Shown here piece by piece: positions 31,727 through 41,085 of a stretch of 64,000 nucleotides of DNA (positions are counted from its first letter, which is position 1; every line of letters begins with the position of its first letter). The position numbers and the translations under genes were made by a program. Under the pieces are notes generated by a model, which saw only the letters and a program-made list of their open reading frames with translations, was not told the origin of the DNA and made no database searches. Source of the DNA: CAWCVR01 sp963799105 (lineage in GTDB: Bacteria; Acidobacteriota; Terriglobia; Bryobacterales; Bryobacteraceae); contig CAWCVR010000010.1 of assembly GCA_963799105.1 (NCBI GenBank), positions 124,001-188,000 of the forward strand. The letters are read 5' to 3'.

Positions 31727-33901
31727 ATGGAACAGCGCATCATCATCCGCCACCTCGGAGCCGACGCTAGAATTCAGGAGTTTCCGGTCGATTCCCTCGT
31801 TGAAGTCATCTTCGGCCGCGAAGAAGGCTGTGCCGTTCACTTCGACCCCGGCCGGGACGAAATGGTCAGCCGCCGCCACGCCAAGCTGGCCGTCACCAGC
31901 CGTGCCCCCCTCACGCTGGCTCTTACCGATCTGGCCAGCCGCAACGGCACCTTCGTTAACCACCAGCGCATCCAGGGAGAGGTAAGGCTGGCTCCCGGCG
32001 ATCGCGTCCAGTTGGGCGCCGGCGGCCCCGAATTTGAAGTGGATGTCCACCCCCGGGCCGATACGATCACAGTCACCGCTGCCTCCGACGCTCCTACCAA
32101 GCAGCACGCCCAGGCTACCGTGGTGGTGCCCGTCGTTCCCGCCCCCGTCTCCGTCCCGCCGCCCCCCGTCTCCATCCCGCCGGCCCCCGTTTTCGTTCCG
32201 CGGCCTCGTCCCGCTGCCTCGGCCCAGTCGCCACGCAAACTGGCGCTCTTCGGCGGCTTGGGACTGCTCGCGCTCGGCCTCCTGCTGCTGCTCTGCTGGG
32301 CGGTTTTCGGCCGTGCCGGCGGCGGCGTTCTTTCCACCAAGGTGTACTGGCAGCCCACGGTGATGACCGTGGCCTACAAGACGTATGGCAATCCAGAAGC
32401 CGTCCGGGGCAAGTACTGGTTCGCCAAATCGGTCCTGCAGAACACCGGCAAGGGCTCCTTGAAGCACGTCAAGATCTCCTACCAGATCCCCGATTACATC
32501 ACCTGGACCACCCCCGACGAGGTGGCCGAGATCATTCCCGGGGAAACCGTGGTCTTCGTGTACTACCCCAAGTTCCCCGCCAAGGTCACCCAAATTCGCA
32601 CGCGTACGCCCGCCACGCTCGAAGTTCAGATCCAGTACGACGGCGCCTCCGAGCCGCACCTGGAGAAGCGCGATTTCGAGTTCCGCGGCTTGAGCGAGTT
32701 CGCTTTCACCAGCCTTCCCGCCAACGAAATCCTCAACTACTTCGACGTCTTCGACAACGATCCATTGCTGGCATCCTTCGTCACCGACGAAGACCCGGTG
32801 GTGAAGACCTTCTACGCCAAGGTCAGCGAAGCCTACGGCGGCATCAACACCATGGACAAGGGCAAAGACATGGCCGCCATGGCCAAGAGCGTTTACGACT
32901 ACATGGTCTCGCTCGGCATGACCTACTCGGGCACCAAGGGAGTGCCGGATAACGTCGGGGACGTTAGCAGCCTGATGCAGAGCATCCGCATGCCCCGCGA
33001 CGTGATCCAGGGAAATTCCGGACTGTGCGTCGAACTGGCGCTGCTGTGGTGTTCCGTTGCGCAGGCGGCGGGGGCCAAGGTCTACTTGATCCTCATCCCC
33101 GGCCACGCGTTCGTCGTCCTGCAGGCCGGAGACGGAACCCAGTTCCCCGTCGAGACGACCGGAATCGGCGGCGGCGCCGGCGGCAACCTGGGCGCCGCCA
33201 TGACCTTCGATCAGGCCGTGAAATCCGCGACGAAGACTTTTGCGGACCAAAAGGACAAAGGCACCATGGTTGTCCTGGACGTCCAGGCCGTGCAGGCGCA
33301 AGGCATTCGCCCGCCGGAGCTGGAACCCGTGGATACCAACGATCTCTCCAAACTCCTCGACGACCGCCGCCATGGCGTGCGGCGCCCCGCGGTCTACCGC
33401 CCCGTCGTCGATAACCAACTGCCGGCCACCCCGGTGAATAACGGTGTCGCCATGCGCACATGGCAGGATCCCAATGGCCTCGTGGCCGTTCCCTACCCGG
33501 CGGATTGGGTGGTGAATACGCAGGCCGTCGCCACCATCCGCCGCATCCTGCCGGGCTACGCCTTCGCCGCCAACGACCTTTCCCGCCACTGCAGCGTCGA
33601 GGTGGCCTTCTTCACCGCGCCCAACCTGCAGACGGTGATCGCTCAGTACAGCGCCGCGCTGCGGCAAATCGGCGGCGCCGGCAACCTCGGATCGCCCAGT
33701 CAGACCGTCGTGGGAGGGCGGTCTGTGACGGCCTTTCCCCTTACCGTTTCCGGAGCCGGGGGCACGTTTTCCGGCACCATGGTCGTAGCGCAGGTGCGCA
33801 GCGGTTTTGCCATGGTGGTGGCATCCGCGGCCCAACCCGGCGCGGCCACCTGGCAGCCGATCATAACCCGGATTCTCAGCGGAATCCGTCTTGGTGCGTA
33901 A
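31727..33901 (+). CDS. Membrane protein with FHA, transglutaminase-like and PsbP/DUF1795-like domains
   Basis: 724 residues. Cytoplasmic N-terminus: FHA domain (1-105) with 'VIFGREEGC', 'VSRRHAKL' and 'SRNGTFVN', which reads phosphothreonine. A Pro-rich linker leads to one transmembrane helix (about 171-193). Outside, a beta-sandwich domain (200-310) precedes a transglutaminase-like core with Cys434 ('GNSGLCVELALLWC') and His460 ('LIPGHAFVVL'); the third residue may be in 'FPVETTG'. The last 130 residues resemble a PsbP/DUF1795 fold ('VAVPYPADWVV'). The layout suggests that phosphosignalling inside the cell is linked to a cysteine-dependent peptidase or crosslinking activity outside. Probably co-transcribed with the following secreted protein. 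Confidence 0.78.
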   Translation: MEQRIIIRHLGADARIQEFPVDSLVEVIFGREEGCAVHFDPGRDEMVSRRHAKLAVTSRAPLTLALTDLASRNGTFVNHQRIQGEVRLAPGDRVQLGAGGPEFEVDVHPRADTITVTAASDAPTKQHAQATVVVPVVPAPVSVPPPPVSIPPAPVFVPRPRPAASAQSPRKLALFGGLGLLALGLLLLLCWAVFGRAGGGVLSTKVYWQPTVMTVAYKTYGNPEAVRGKYWFAKSVLQNTGKGSLKHVKISYQIPDYITWTTPDEVAEIIPGETVVFVYYPKFPAKVTQIRTRTPATLEVQIQYDGASEPHLEKRDFEFRGLSEFAFTSLPANEILNYFDVFDNDPLLASFVTDEDPVVKTFYAKVSEAYGGINTMDKGKDMAAMAKSVYDYMVSLGMTYSGTKGVPDNVGDVSSLMQSIRMPRDVIQGNSGLCVELALLWCSVAQAAGAKVYLILIPGHAFVVLQAGDGTQFPVETTGIGGGAGGNLGAAMTFDQAVKSATKTFADQKDKGTMVVLDVQAVQAQGIRPPELEPVDTNDLSKLLDDRRHGVRRPAVYRPVVDNQLPATPVNNGVAMRTWQDPNGLVAVPYPADWVVNTQAVATIRRILPGYAFAANDLSRHCSVEVAFFTAPNLQTVIAQYSAALRQIGGAGNLGSPSQTVVGGRSVTAFPLTVSGAGGTFSGTMVVAQVRSGFAMVVASAAQPGAATWQPIITRILSGIRLGA

Positions 33902-33919
33902 CGTTCCTTGGGAGGCGAT

Positions 33920-34600
33920 ATGAAAATCTTCTACAAGCTGCTTCTTTCCGTTTCGTTGCTATCTCTCGCGCCGGGCGCGTTCGCCCAGAACTCGCTGAAC
34001 ACGCCGGAGACCTTCAACATCTCCAATGTGATGACTATCTCGCCGGTCGGAGACGGCGTCCTGACCTCGACGTCCACGCTCACGGCCCAGCAGTTTGCCG
34101 CCTGGCAGAACAAGTACGGACAGGATCAGGGACTCCTGCGCCGCGACATGAACAACTACTACACCGGCCAGTACGACACCAGCGATTGGAATGTCAAGAT
34201 CGACGCCATGAACCGCGTCATCACCACTTCGGTCAAGATCCTCGGCGCCGTCATCCCCAGGGGCGGTGGAGTCTTCGAGTTCCGCGTGCCCAAGCAATGG
34301 CAAGGCGGCGAACGCAACGGCACCACGTACTCGTATAACTTCGCCGACGCGCAAGGCAACGGCGTCATCGCGCAGACCAACGCCAAACTGGTGCTCCCCG
34401 CGTCGGCTTCGAACTTCGTCGAGGACAAATCCGAAACCGGCGACCCCATCATTCAGTACAAGGTGCCCGTCGGCGGACTGGGCGGCATCCTGCTGTGGGT
34501 TGGCCTGGGGCTCGCCGTCCTCGGCGCCGCCGCCACGGTCGTCGCCCTGGTGGTGCTGAAGGACGCCCCCATCGTCGCGCCGCCGCCCGCGCACGCGTAA
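33920..34600 (+). CDS. Hypothetical secreted/tail-anchored protein, partner of the FHA-transglutaminase
   Basis: 226 residues from ATG 33920 (GGGAGG seven bases upstream). Signal peptide (ends GAFAQN), a central unrecognised domain with many Asn/Tyr ('DMNNYYTGQYDTSDWNVK', 'RVPKQWQGGERNGTTY'), and a C-terminal membrane helix ('VGLGLAVLGAAATVVALVVL') followed by a short Pro-rich tail. Only 18 bases separate it from the upstream gene. It may be the substrate or anchor of the transglutaminase-like domain (inference from context). Confidence 0.7.
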   Translation: MKIFYKLLLSVSLLSLAPGAFAQNSLNTPETFNISNVMTISPVGDGVLTSTSTLTAQQFAAWQNKYGQDQGLLRRDMNNYYTGQYDTSDWNVKIDAMNRVITTSVKILGAVIPRGGGVFEFRVPKQWQGGERNGTTYSYNFADAQGNGVIAQTNAKLVLPASASNFVEDKSETGDPIIQYKVPVGGLGGILLWVGLGLAVLGAAATVVALVVLKDAPIVAPPPAHA

Positions 34601-34846
34601 GGCCGCCCGCCGGCGGACTGGACAGCGCCGCGACGGTTGCCGCCCTGGCGGTTCCGAAGGACGCGACCTCGCTCGAAGTTTCCTCCCTCGCCGGGCGTAA
34701 ACCCCCAGAGCGCGGATTCCCGGGCGTGTCGCCCAGCGGCACTGCTGCGAGACGGCTAAATGTCCTCGTGGAGACTTAACATAAGAGATAGAATCGTCTC
34801 AAACTGCAGCACCTGCTTCAAAACGGGCTGTAGCGGGAGGATCCGC

Positions 34847-36034
34847 ATGATGACGGCGAGGTTTCTTGCCTTGGTTGGTTTTCTCGCGGCGGCGGCCGGC
34901 GCGCCGGCGCAGAACCCGGCGGGGCCGGTCGTGATCGGCGAACGGGTTCAACTGCAGTCGGGGATTCTCAAGGAATCGCGCTCGCTGGTGGTGTCGAAGC
35001 CCGCTGGATATGACGACGGCACCCAGCGCTACCCGGTGCTCTACCTGCTCGATGCCGAAACGCATTTCCACTATGCGAGCGGCATCGTGAATTTTCTGGG
35101 CGAGAACGATCGCATACCGAAAATGCTCGTGGTGGGAGTCGCCAGCGGAGATATTGCGCAGCGTACACGCGATCTGACGACGCCTTCCACCGTGGAGTCC
35201 GACAACCGTTTTTCGCCGGGCGGGGGCGGCGCGGAAGCGTTCCTCTCATTCGTCACCGAGGAATTGGTGCCGTATATAGAGAAGAATTACCGGACCCGGC
35301 CCTACCGGCTGCTTGTGGGCCACTCATTCGGCGGGTTGTTTGCAGTGCATGCCATGATCGCGCGGCCGAAGCTGTTCAACGCGTACATCGCCGCGGACCC
35401 GAGCTTGTATTGGAACAATCGCGCGGTGGTCGCGCAGGCGGAGACGTTCTTCGCGAACTCGAAGGAACTTCAGGCGGACCTGTACATGACGGCGGCGGGC
35501 GGCTCCGGCGAGCCGGACGCCGAGATCCGCGGGTTCACGAGCGTACTCAGCGAGAAAGCCCCTGCCGGGTTTCGATGGAACTTCGAGTGGATGAAGCAGG
35601 ACGATCACATGTCGATTCCGCTGCCCAGCATCTACCGGGGGTTGGAGACGATCTTCGAGGAATGGCGGCTGCCGCAGGACTGCCTGGCACTCTACGACAA
35701 GGGAGGCATCGAGGCGATCCACAAACGCTTTCGCGAGGCCGGCAGGAGATTCGGTTATCCCGAACGCACGACGCCGCCGTTCACCGTCTCGCTGGTGGTG
35801 TACCAACTGTCAAGGGCAGGACGCCTGGAAGACGCGGCCAAAGTGCTGCTGCACGATCCGGCGAACTACCCGCCGCCATGGAACCAGTTGGACGCGCTGG
35901 CTCGGGCGTACGAGAAGCGCGGCGACAACCAACAGGCGGTCCGCTTTTACCTGTTATCCCTGAAAGCGAACCCGCGGAATGAGTTTGCGAGAAAGAAGCT
36001 AATCGAGAAGGGACCAAAGATTCCGCAGCCCTAA
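34847..36034 (+). CDS. Secreted esterase (alpha/beta hydrolase, esterase D / Fes-like) with C-terminal TPR-like region
   Basis: 395 residues. GGGAGG (34835-34840) fixes the start; signal peptide to about residue 22 (AGAPAQ). PF00756-type esterase core: 'YPVLYLLDAETHFH', nucleophile S160 in 'LLVGHSFGGLF', and 'QDDHMSIP', whose His completes the triad. The last 70 residues ('WNQLDALARAYEKRGDNQ') look like a tetratricopeptide pair. Related enzymes hydrolyse ferulate, siderophore or sugar esters; the substrate here is unknown. Confidence 0.85.
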   Translation: MMTARFLALVGFLAAAAGAPAQNPAGPVVIGERVQLQSGILKESRSLVVSKPAGYDDGTQRYPVLYLLDAETHFHYASGIVNFLGENDRIPKMLVVGVASGDIAQRTRDLTTPSTVESDNRFSPGGGGAEAFLSFVTEELVPYIEKNYRTRPYRLLVGHSFGGLFAVHAMIARPKLFNAYIAADPSLYWNNRAVVAQAETFFANSKELQADLYMTAAGGSGEPDAEIRGFTSVLSEKAPAGFRWNFEWMKQDDHMSIPLPSIYRGLETIFEEWRLPQDCLALYDKGGIEAIHKRFREAGRRFGYPERTTPPFTVSLVVYQLSRAGRLEDAAKVLLHDPANYPPPWNQLDALARAYEKRGDNQQAVRFYLLSLKANPRNEFARKKLIEKGPKIPQP

Positions 36035-36295
36035 CTTTCGCCGGCCGCCCGGCAAAGCCACCAAATCACACGGTCGAAGACTAGGGAGGAGCACTAGCCC
36101 GTTTTTCTCGCGGATGCCGCCCTTCGTCCTGGCGAGATGCTGCGAAGGCGCGCGGACTGACGACTTCGTTCCAAGGCGCACACCGTCTCCCGAGGAAGTA
36201 CTCTGCTTCCCCTGCGCCGCGTCGACGGAGCCGTCTATCCCTGGCGTCTTCGCCCCGTCCGGGTACTCCCGCTTGTGCCGTGTGAGTCATGCGAC

Positions 36296-39112
36296 TTAAG
36301 TCGCCGCTGGGGGGCCGGTCGGCCAGGAGCCGTCGCGGTTCAGGCCCAGCACCTGGACGGCGGGCACGGCGGTTTCTTCGAACCGCACTTCGGCATCCTC
36401 CTCTTTGGCGCGGGCCGCGGTTCGCCACCGGGCGCCGGCCCACACCAGGGCGAGGCCGATCAGCGCGGGGATGAAGCGGACCGGGTCTTGCAGCGCCTGG
36501 CGTTCATAGGTGACGCTCATGACGATGAACCACACAAGATACACGGTGCCCAGGATCGCCAGATGCGCTTGCGATTTGCCGGGAAGGTAGGAGCACGTGA
36601 AGGGGATCTTGTGGAACCCGTGGAGGGACAACTCGGCGACGATCAGGCCGAGGGCCGCGAGGATCGCCATGTGCCCCGCAGCCGCCCGCCACGGCCACAG
36701 GCGGAAGGCTAACACGGCGGCGACGGCCCACACTGGGGCCGCGGAGAGCAGCAGGAGCGCATGCCTGGAGGCCGCCAGGCACTCGGGCACACGGCGGGCG
36801 CCGGTCACGCGGAAGACCCAGTTTCCGCGCAGGTCCAGCGGTATCGAGAATGCGACGCGGATTCCGATCACCGCGAAGCCCATCATGGTGATGCTGGCCG
36901 CCAGCATCGGGACGGTCACCTGGCTCCACCGGTCGGCGGCCGGAGCGTCGGCCAGCGGCTGGGCTTGGGGCGCCTTTACCAGGGCGATTGCGAGGGCGAA
37001 TCCCACCCCCAGGTAGAAGGCCAGGATGATGCGGTGCAGGCGGCTGCGCCACAGGGTGCGCAGGCTGAATTGCACGAGGGCGGTTTGGACGGCGCCGCCG
37101 AAGCCTGGCAGCCACGCGCCGCCACGGGCGCCAGAGACGATGTCGGGTTCCTCCACGATCTTGCGAAGCGTGCGGAAGTAGGAGAGCGTGTAGGCGGCCG
37201 CCGTGGTGGCGAGGGCGATCGCCAGGCCGGACCACGCGCGCCGCGTCAGCACGGCGAGCGCCGGCGATCCGTTCAACTGCTGCATCAGGCCCAGGAACCA
37301 ATAGGACGGCGACCACGCCAGCAGTCCGCGGCCAGTGGCTTCCATCAGCGCCTGCGGCGTGGCCACCATCGGCTGCAGGCAGTAGACGCAAATGATCGAG
37401 CAGAAGGCCGCCAGTTGCAGCAAGGAAGACGCGCGCAGGAACAGGCGGCGCGGCAGGAGTTGCGCGGCGACTCCCTGGAGCGCCAGCACGGCGCAGTAGA
37501 CAAACGCGCCGGCCAGGAGCATGGTGGCCCAGTACACCGCGAACATCCGCACCAGGCCGGAGAGGCCGCCGCTGCGCTGGGACGGTCACCATGGCGAGCG
37601 AAATAGCCGGCTTGCCCGCCAGCCGCTGCTGGACGTACAGCGGGAAGAAGCGCGGCGGCTTCGGGCGTGCCCTGGTTTGCCAGGACCACGCCGCCATAAC
37701 CCCCCTGGGGATTGAAGAACGCCACGCTGCAGTACTCGGATATTCGGCCGGAGTGCGCGTAGGTTCCGGTTCGTTCGTCGTACATCCAGGCCAGTGCGAT
37801 GCGGTGGCCCGGGGCGACGCCGGCGCGAAGCTGGTGAGACAGCCGCACGGCCGGCGAATCGGCACGCAGTTGCGCATCCAGATAAGTCAGCAGGTTGCCC
37901 GCGGTGGAGCTGATGGCGCCAGCGGGTGCGAAGGCGTCAAGGTCCCACGGCGGCACGGGCCGGTGATGGTCGTTGTACGCCTGGATCAGGCGGTCGCGGG
38001 ATTCCGGCGGCAGCCCGACGGCGGTGTCGCGCATTCCTAGCGGGCCGGTGATGCGTTCTGCGATCAGGTCCTGCATACGACATGCCGGCCCGCACGCGCA
38101 ACGCCTCTCCGAGCAGGGCGAAACCCAGGTTGCTGTAGTCGAATTCCGGGCTGCCCCTGCGGGCGACACCGTGCTTCGCGATGGAAGCGTAAAGATCGGC
38201 CGCGTGATAGTTGGCGAAAGCGGCGGCAGGGCTGGGGAAGCGGCTGCTGTTGAAATCGTCGGGCATCGGCGGCAAGCCGGAGTGGTGCGTCGCCAGATCG
38301 AGCAGCGTGATTTCGGGGCCGACTGGCCTGGCCACCGTGCCCGCGGGCAACAGTTCGCGCAGCGGCTCGTCGAGGCGCACGTTTCCTTCCACCACCATCT
38401 GCGCCAGAAGCAGCCCGGTGAAGGTCTTCGAGATCGAGCCGATCTGGAAGATGGAATCCGGCCGCGCCGTGCCGAAGGCTATGACGCGGCGCTCGCCGTG
38501 CTTGACGACTCCGACGACCACCCCTACATCGCGCGGGAGCCCGGCCGGCATATCGCGCTTCAGCAGCGCCTCAAGGGCGGCCGCATCCACAGGCGGCATG
38601 GCGGACAGGTACCCCAGCGCCGGCATCTCAACCCGTTTGGTGTCCTGCGAGCCAAACGCCAGCGGACCCAGGAAGCCTGCCACTGAGTGCAGGAAGACCA
38701 CCGTCAGGCTGAGCGCCGTGGCGGCCGACGCCACCTTCGCCAGAAACATGGTGCGCGCCCGCACCGGCAGCGGCGCCAGCACAAGAACGTCGCGGCGGTC
38801 CGGGAAAGTCGAGTCCCAACTGAGCACCGCGAACAGGCCTACTACCAGCATGGTGGTCGCGATGAGGAAATGCTCAACGCCCCAGATCCCGAACAGGCGC
38901 AGCTCAGGCGGCATGTTGGCCGGGCCTTCGCCGGCGCCCAGGGCGGGAAGCGATAGACCAACGCTGACGAAGATGAGCAGCGCCGCGAACTGGCCCAGCA
39001 GCTTGTTCGAGTCGCCGAGCGCATCGGCCGAAAGCAGCTCCAGATCGACCATGCGGAAGAGGAACTCGCGATAGAGCACGCGGAATTGGGTCTTCTCCAT
39101 ATCGCGCCTCAT
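36296..39112 (-). pseudogene. ABC-2 permease with embedded beta-lactamase-like domain, broken by three frameshifts
   Basis: An ATG at 39112 overlaps the stop of the ATPase gene (ATGA). From it, one long product of about 939 residues can be pieced together. It comprises an N-terminal membrane part ('FRVLYREFLFRMVDLELL') and a class-C-type serine beta-lactamase fold: SxxK in 'GSISKTFTGLLLAQM', Tyr-Ser-Asn in 'EFDYSNLGFALLG' and the third motif region 'YAHSGRISEY'. A C-terminal permease with about eight helices, in an open frame to 36296, follows. The frame changes near 38,075, 37,650 and 37,570. The protein pieces remain well conserved, so this is recent decay or sequence error. Probable function: exporter with a periplasmic peptidase-like domain. 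Confidence 0.75.
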
Positions 39113-39872
39113 GCCCGGATCAGGTCGGCGATTTCGCGCGAGATCGCGGCGGTATCCTGCTCCACGGCGAGCTGCGAGAAGATCGCTTCGAGGGTCGGCG
39201 CGGCCATTAGGGTGCGCAGGTGTTCGATGGAATCGTCGGCGACCACCTTGCCGCGGTGCAGGATCACCACGTGAGAGCAGACGCGCTCCACGGTTTCCAG
39301 TTCGTGCGAGCTGAACAGCACCACCTTGCCGCGCGCGGCCAACTCCTGGATCAGACTGCGCAGAACCAGCCCGGTGCCCACGTCGAGGCCACTGAAGGGC
39401 TCGTCGAGCAGGATGAGATCGGGGTTGTGCAGCAAGGCGGCGGTGAGCAGTACTTTCTGCCGCATGCCTTTCGAGTAAGCGGAGATGGGGACGTGCCGGT
39501 CGCCGTGGAGCGAAAGCAGGCGGAGGAGGCCGTCGATGCGATCGGCGGTGGGTTTCGCGGGCAGGCCGCGCAACTGGCCCACCATCACGAGGTACTCGAG
39601 GCCGCTCAGGTGCCCGTAGAGGTGCTGCTCCTCGGGCACGTACCCCATGCGCTGCTTGAAGGCGATCAGGTCGTGCCGGATCCGTTCCCCGTCGAAGAGG
39701 ATCTCGCCCGAGGTCGTCTCCAAGAGGCCCGTGATCATCTTCATGGTGGTGGACTTGCCGCTTCCGTTGGGGCCCAGGTAGCCGGTGATCTCCCCGGGCC
39801 GCGCGGTGAAGCTGACGCATCCACGGCGGTGGTGCCGAGGAATCGTTTGGAGACGCTGTGCAATTCCAGCAT
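39109..39872 (-). CDS. ABC transporter ATP-binding protein (one frameshift near the N-terminus)
   Basis: The family start 'MLELHSVSKRF' begins at ATG 39872, but near 39,818 the frame changes by one base before 'VSFTARPGEITGYLG'. From there the domain is complete: Walker A 'GPNGSGKSTT', Q-loop 'YVPEEQHLYG', signature 'YSKGMRQKVLL', Walker B 'LILLDEPFSGLD' and 'SSHELETVE'. Restoring one G (GAT-GGC-GTC) gives the standard 'AVDGVSFTARPGE'. It energises the permease encoded downstream, with which it shares an ATGA overlap, and is divergent from a PadR regulator. Confidence 0.82.
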
Positions 39873-39884
39873 GGCTGTCCCCAC

Positions 39885-39942
39885 TATGTAGCAAAATATA
39901 TAGCACTGTCAAGTAGCATCCTACATAGGGTATAATCTCCGC
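39885..39942. promoter_or_regulatory. Divergent promoter pair with PadR-type operator arms
   Basis: Leftward: TTGACA-N16-TACATA on the minus strand. Rightward: TATAAT at 39931-39936, placing +1 on the A of the PadR start codon (39943). Inverted arms TATGTAG (39885-39891) and CTACATA (39921-39927) overlap the leftward -10 and abut the rightward -10, so one dimer or tetramer bound here could shut both promoters. Confidence 0.6.
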
Positions 39943-40257
39943 ATGGTAGCCGAGCCGAAGCTTTCCCACACCGCCGCGCTGATCCTGCGGGCCATTCATG
40001 CGGGAGACGGTTACGGCTTCAGCGTGATGGAAATGACGGGTCTTCCCAGCGGCACGGTGTATCCGGCGATGCGGCGGCTGGAGCGGGACGGGCTGATCCG
40101 GGGGCAATGGGAACGGCAGTCGATCGCGGACGCGGGGCAGCGGCCGCCGCGGAAGTACTACAAACTGACCAAGACGGGCCAGACGACGCTGCAGGCCTCC
40201 GAGCGGCGGTATCCGCTGCTGGCCAAGCTGACGGCGGTGGAGGTTGACCGGTCATGA
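39943..40257 (+). CDS. PadR family transcriptional regulator
   Basis: 104 residues: 'LSHTAALILRAIHAGDGY' (helix 1), 'LPSGTVYPAMRRLERDG' (recognition region) and 'RKYYKLTKTGQTTLQ' (wing). The -10 TATAAT lies six bases before the ATG, consistent with a leaderless mRNA. It probably represses the divergent ABC/beta-lactamase operon and itself. The stop overlaps the next gene (ATGA). Confidence 0.88.
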   Translation: MVAEPKLSHTAALILRAIHAGDGYGFSVMEMTGLPSGTVYPAMRRLERDGLIRGQWERQSIADAGQRPPRKYYKLTKTGQTTLQASERRYPLLAKLTAVEVDRS

Positions 40258-41030
40258 GGATTCACCTCGCAGTCCTGCGGACCGCCGCCCGGCTGGTTCC
40301 CGGCGAGCAACGCGCGGAGTGGTTTGCCGAGTGGAGCGCCGAACTCTGGCAGGTCCGCCAGAGCGGCGAACGGCGGAAGGCCCGCTTCTGTCTGGGGTCG
40401 TTTCGGGATGCGCTCTGGCTGCGGCGGAACTCTCCGCCGGATCCGCGGCCCTGGTTGCGCCTGGAATCGCCGGGGCGGTGTCTGGGATTTCTCGGCCTGG
40501 CGCTGGCGGTGTGCGTGGCGATCGCGCTTCGCTCCCATCCCCCGGGCTCGCCGCTGCGGCCGGTGGGACCACCGCTTCTTGTAATGCTGGGGATGGCCGC
40601 GATGTCCCTGCCGGCGTTGCTGGCAACCACCTCGCTGGGGTTGGGGGAATATCCGGTGAATCGTTACGGTTGGCGCTGGGCATTCCTGGCTGGCAAGATC
40701 GCGCTTCTGCTGCCGCTGGTTTTCTTCGGTGCGCTGGCCCTGTGGCCGCTCATCGGGCGGGCGCTCGTGCATCTCATGTGGATCGGGTACGCAATCGCGT
40801 TTCGGTGGGCGCTCGTCGACCAGCGCCGCCGCTGCCCGCAATGCCTCCGGCTGCTGAAGCACCCGGCGCCGATCGGCGAGCCTTCGCACATGTTCCTCGA
40901 ATGGTACGGGACTGAGTTCGCATGCGTGAAAGGCCACGGCCTGCTGCACGTCCCCGAGATCCCCACGGTTTCGTTCCGCACGCAGACATGGATGCGTTTG
41001 GACCGTTCGTGGCGCGCCCTGTTTTCGTGA
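40254..41030 (+). CDS. Membrane protein coupled to PadR, with a Cys pair
   Basis: 258 residues, start overlapping the PadR stop. A soluble N-terminus ('LVPGEQRAEWFAEWSAEL') of a type often seen beside acidobacterial PadR/permease genes is followed by three or four membrane helices. The C-terminal domain contains 'RRRCPQCLRLL' and a further Cys ('EFACVKGHG') that may bind zinc. Function unknown; context suggests the regulator's sensory or membrane partner. Confidence 0.75.
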   Translation: MRIHLAVLRTAARLVPGEQRAEWFAEWSAELWQVRQSGERRKARFCLGSFRDALWLRRNSPPDPRPWLRLESPGRCLGFLGLALAVCVAIALRSHPPGSPLRPVGPPLLVMLGMAAMSLPALLATTSLGLGEYPVNRYGWRWAFLAGKIALLLPLVFFGALALWPLIGRALVHLMWIGYAIAFRWALVDQRRRCPQCLRLLKHPAPIGEPSHMFLEWYGTEFACVKGHGLLHVPEIPTVSFRTQTWMRLDRSWRALFS

Positions 41031-41039
41031 GCCGGGAAC

Positions 41040-41084
41040 GGCGGGCGGGCCCTGGATCCACGCGTCCCCGCACCGCCGCCCGCC
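41040..41084. terminator. GC-rich stem between convergent genes
   Basis: GGCGGGCGG (41040-41048) and CCGCCCGCC (41076-41084) can pair around a 27-base loop, between the ends of two convergent genes. No T-run, so a weak terminator candidate. Confidence 0.35.
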
Positions 41085-41085
41085 C

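Noticed and set aside
36035..36295. Possible small gene between the esterase and the broken permease
   Set aside because: Short frames without start signals; nothing beyond weak inverted sequence seen.
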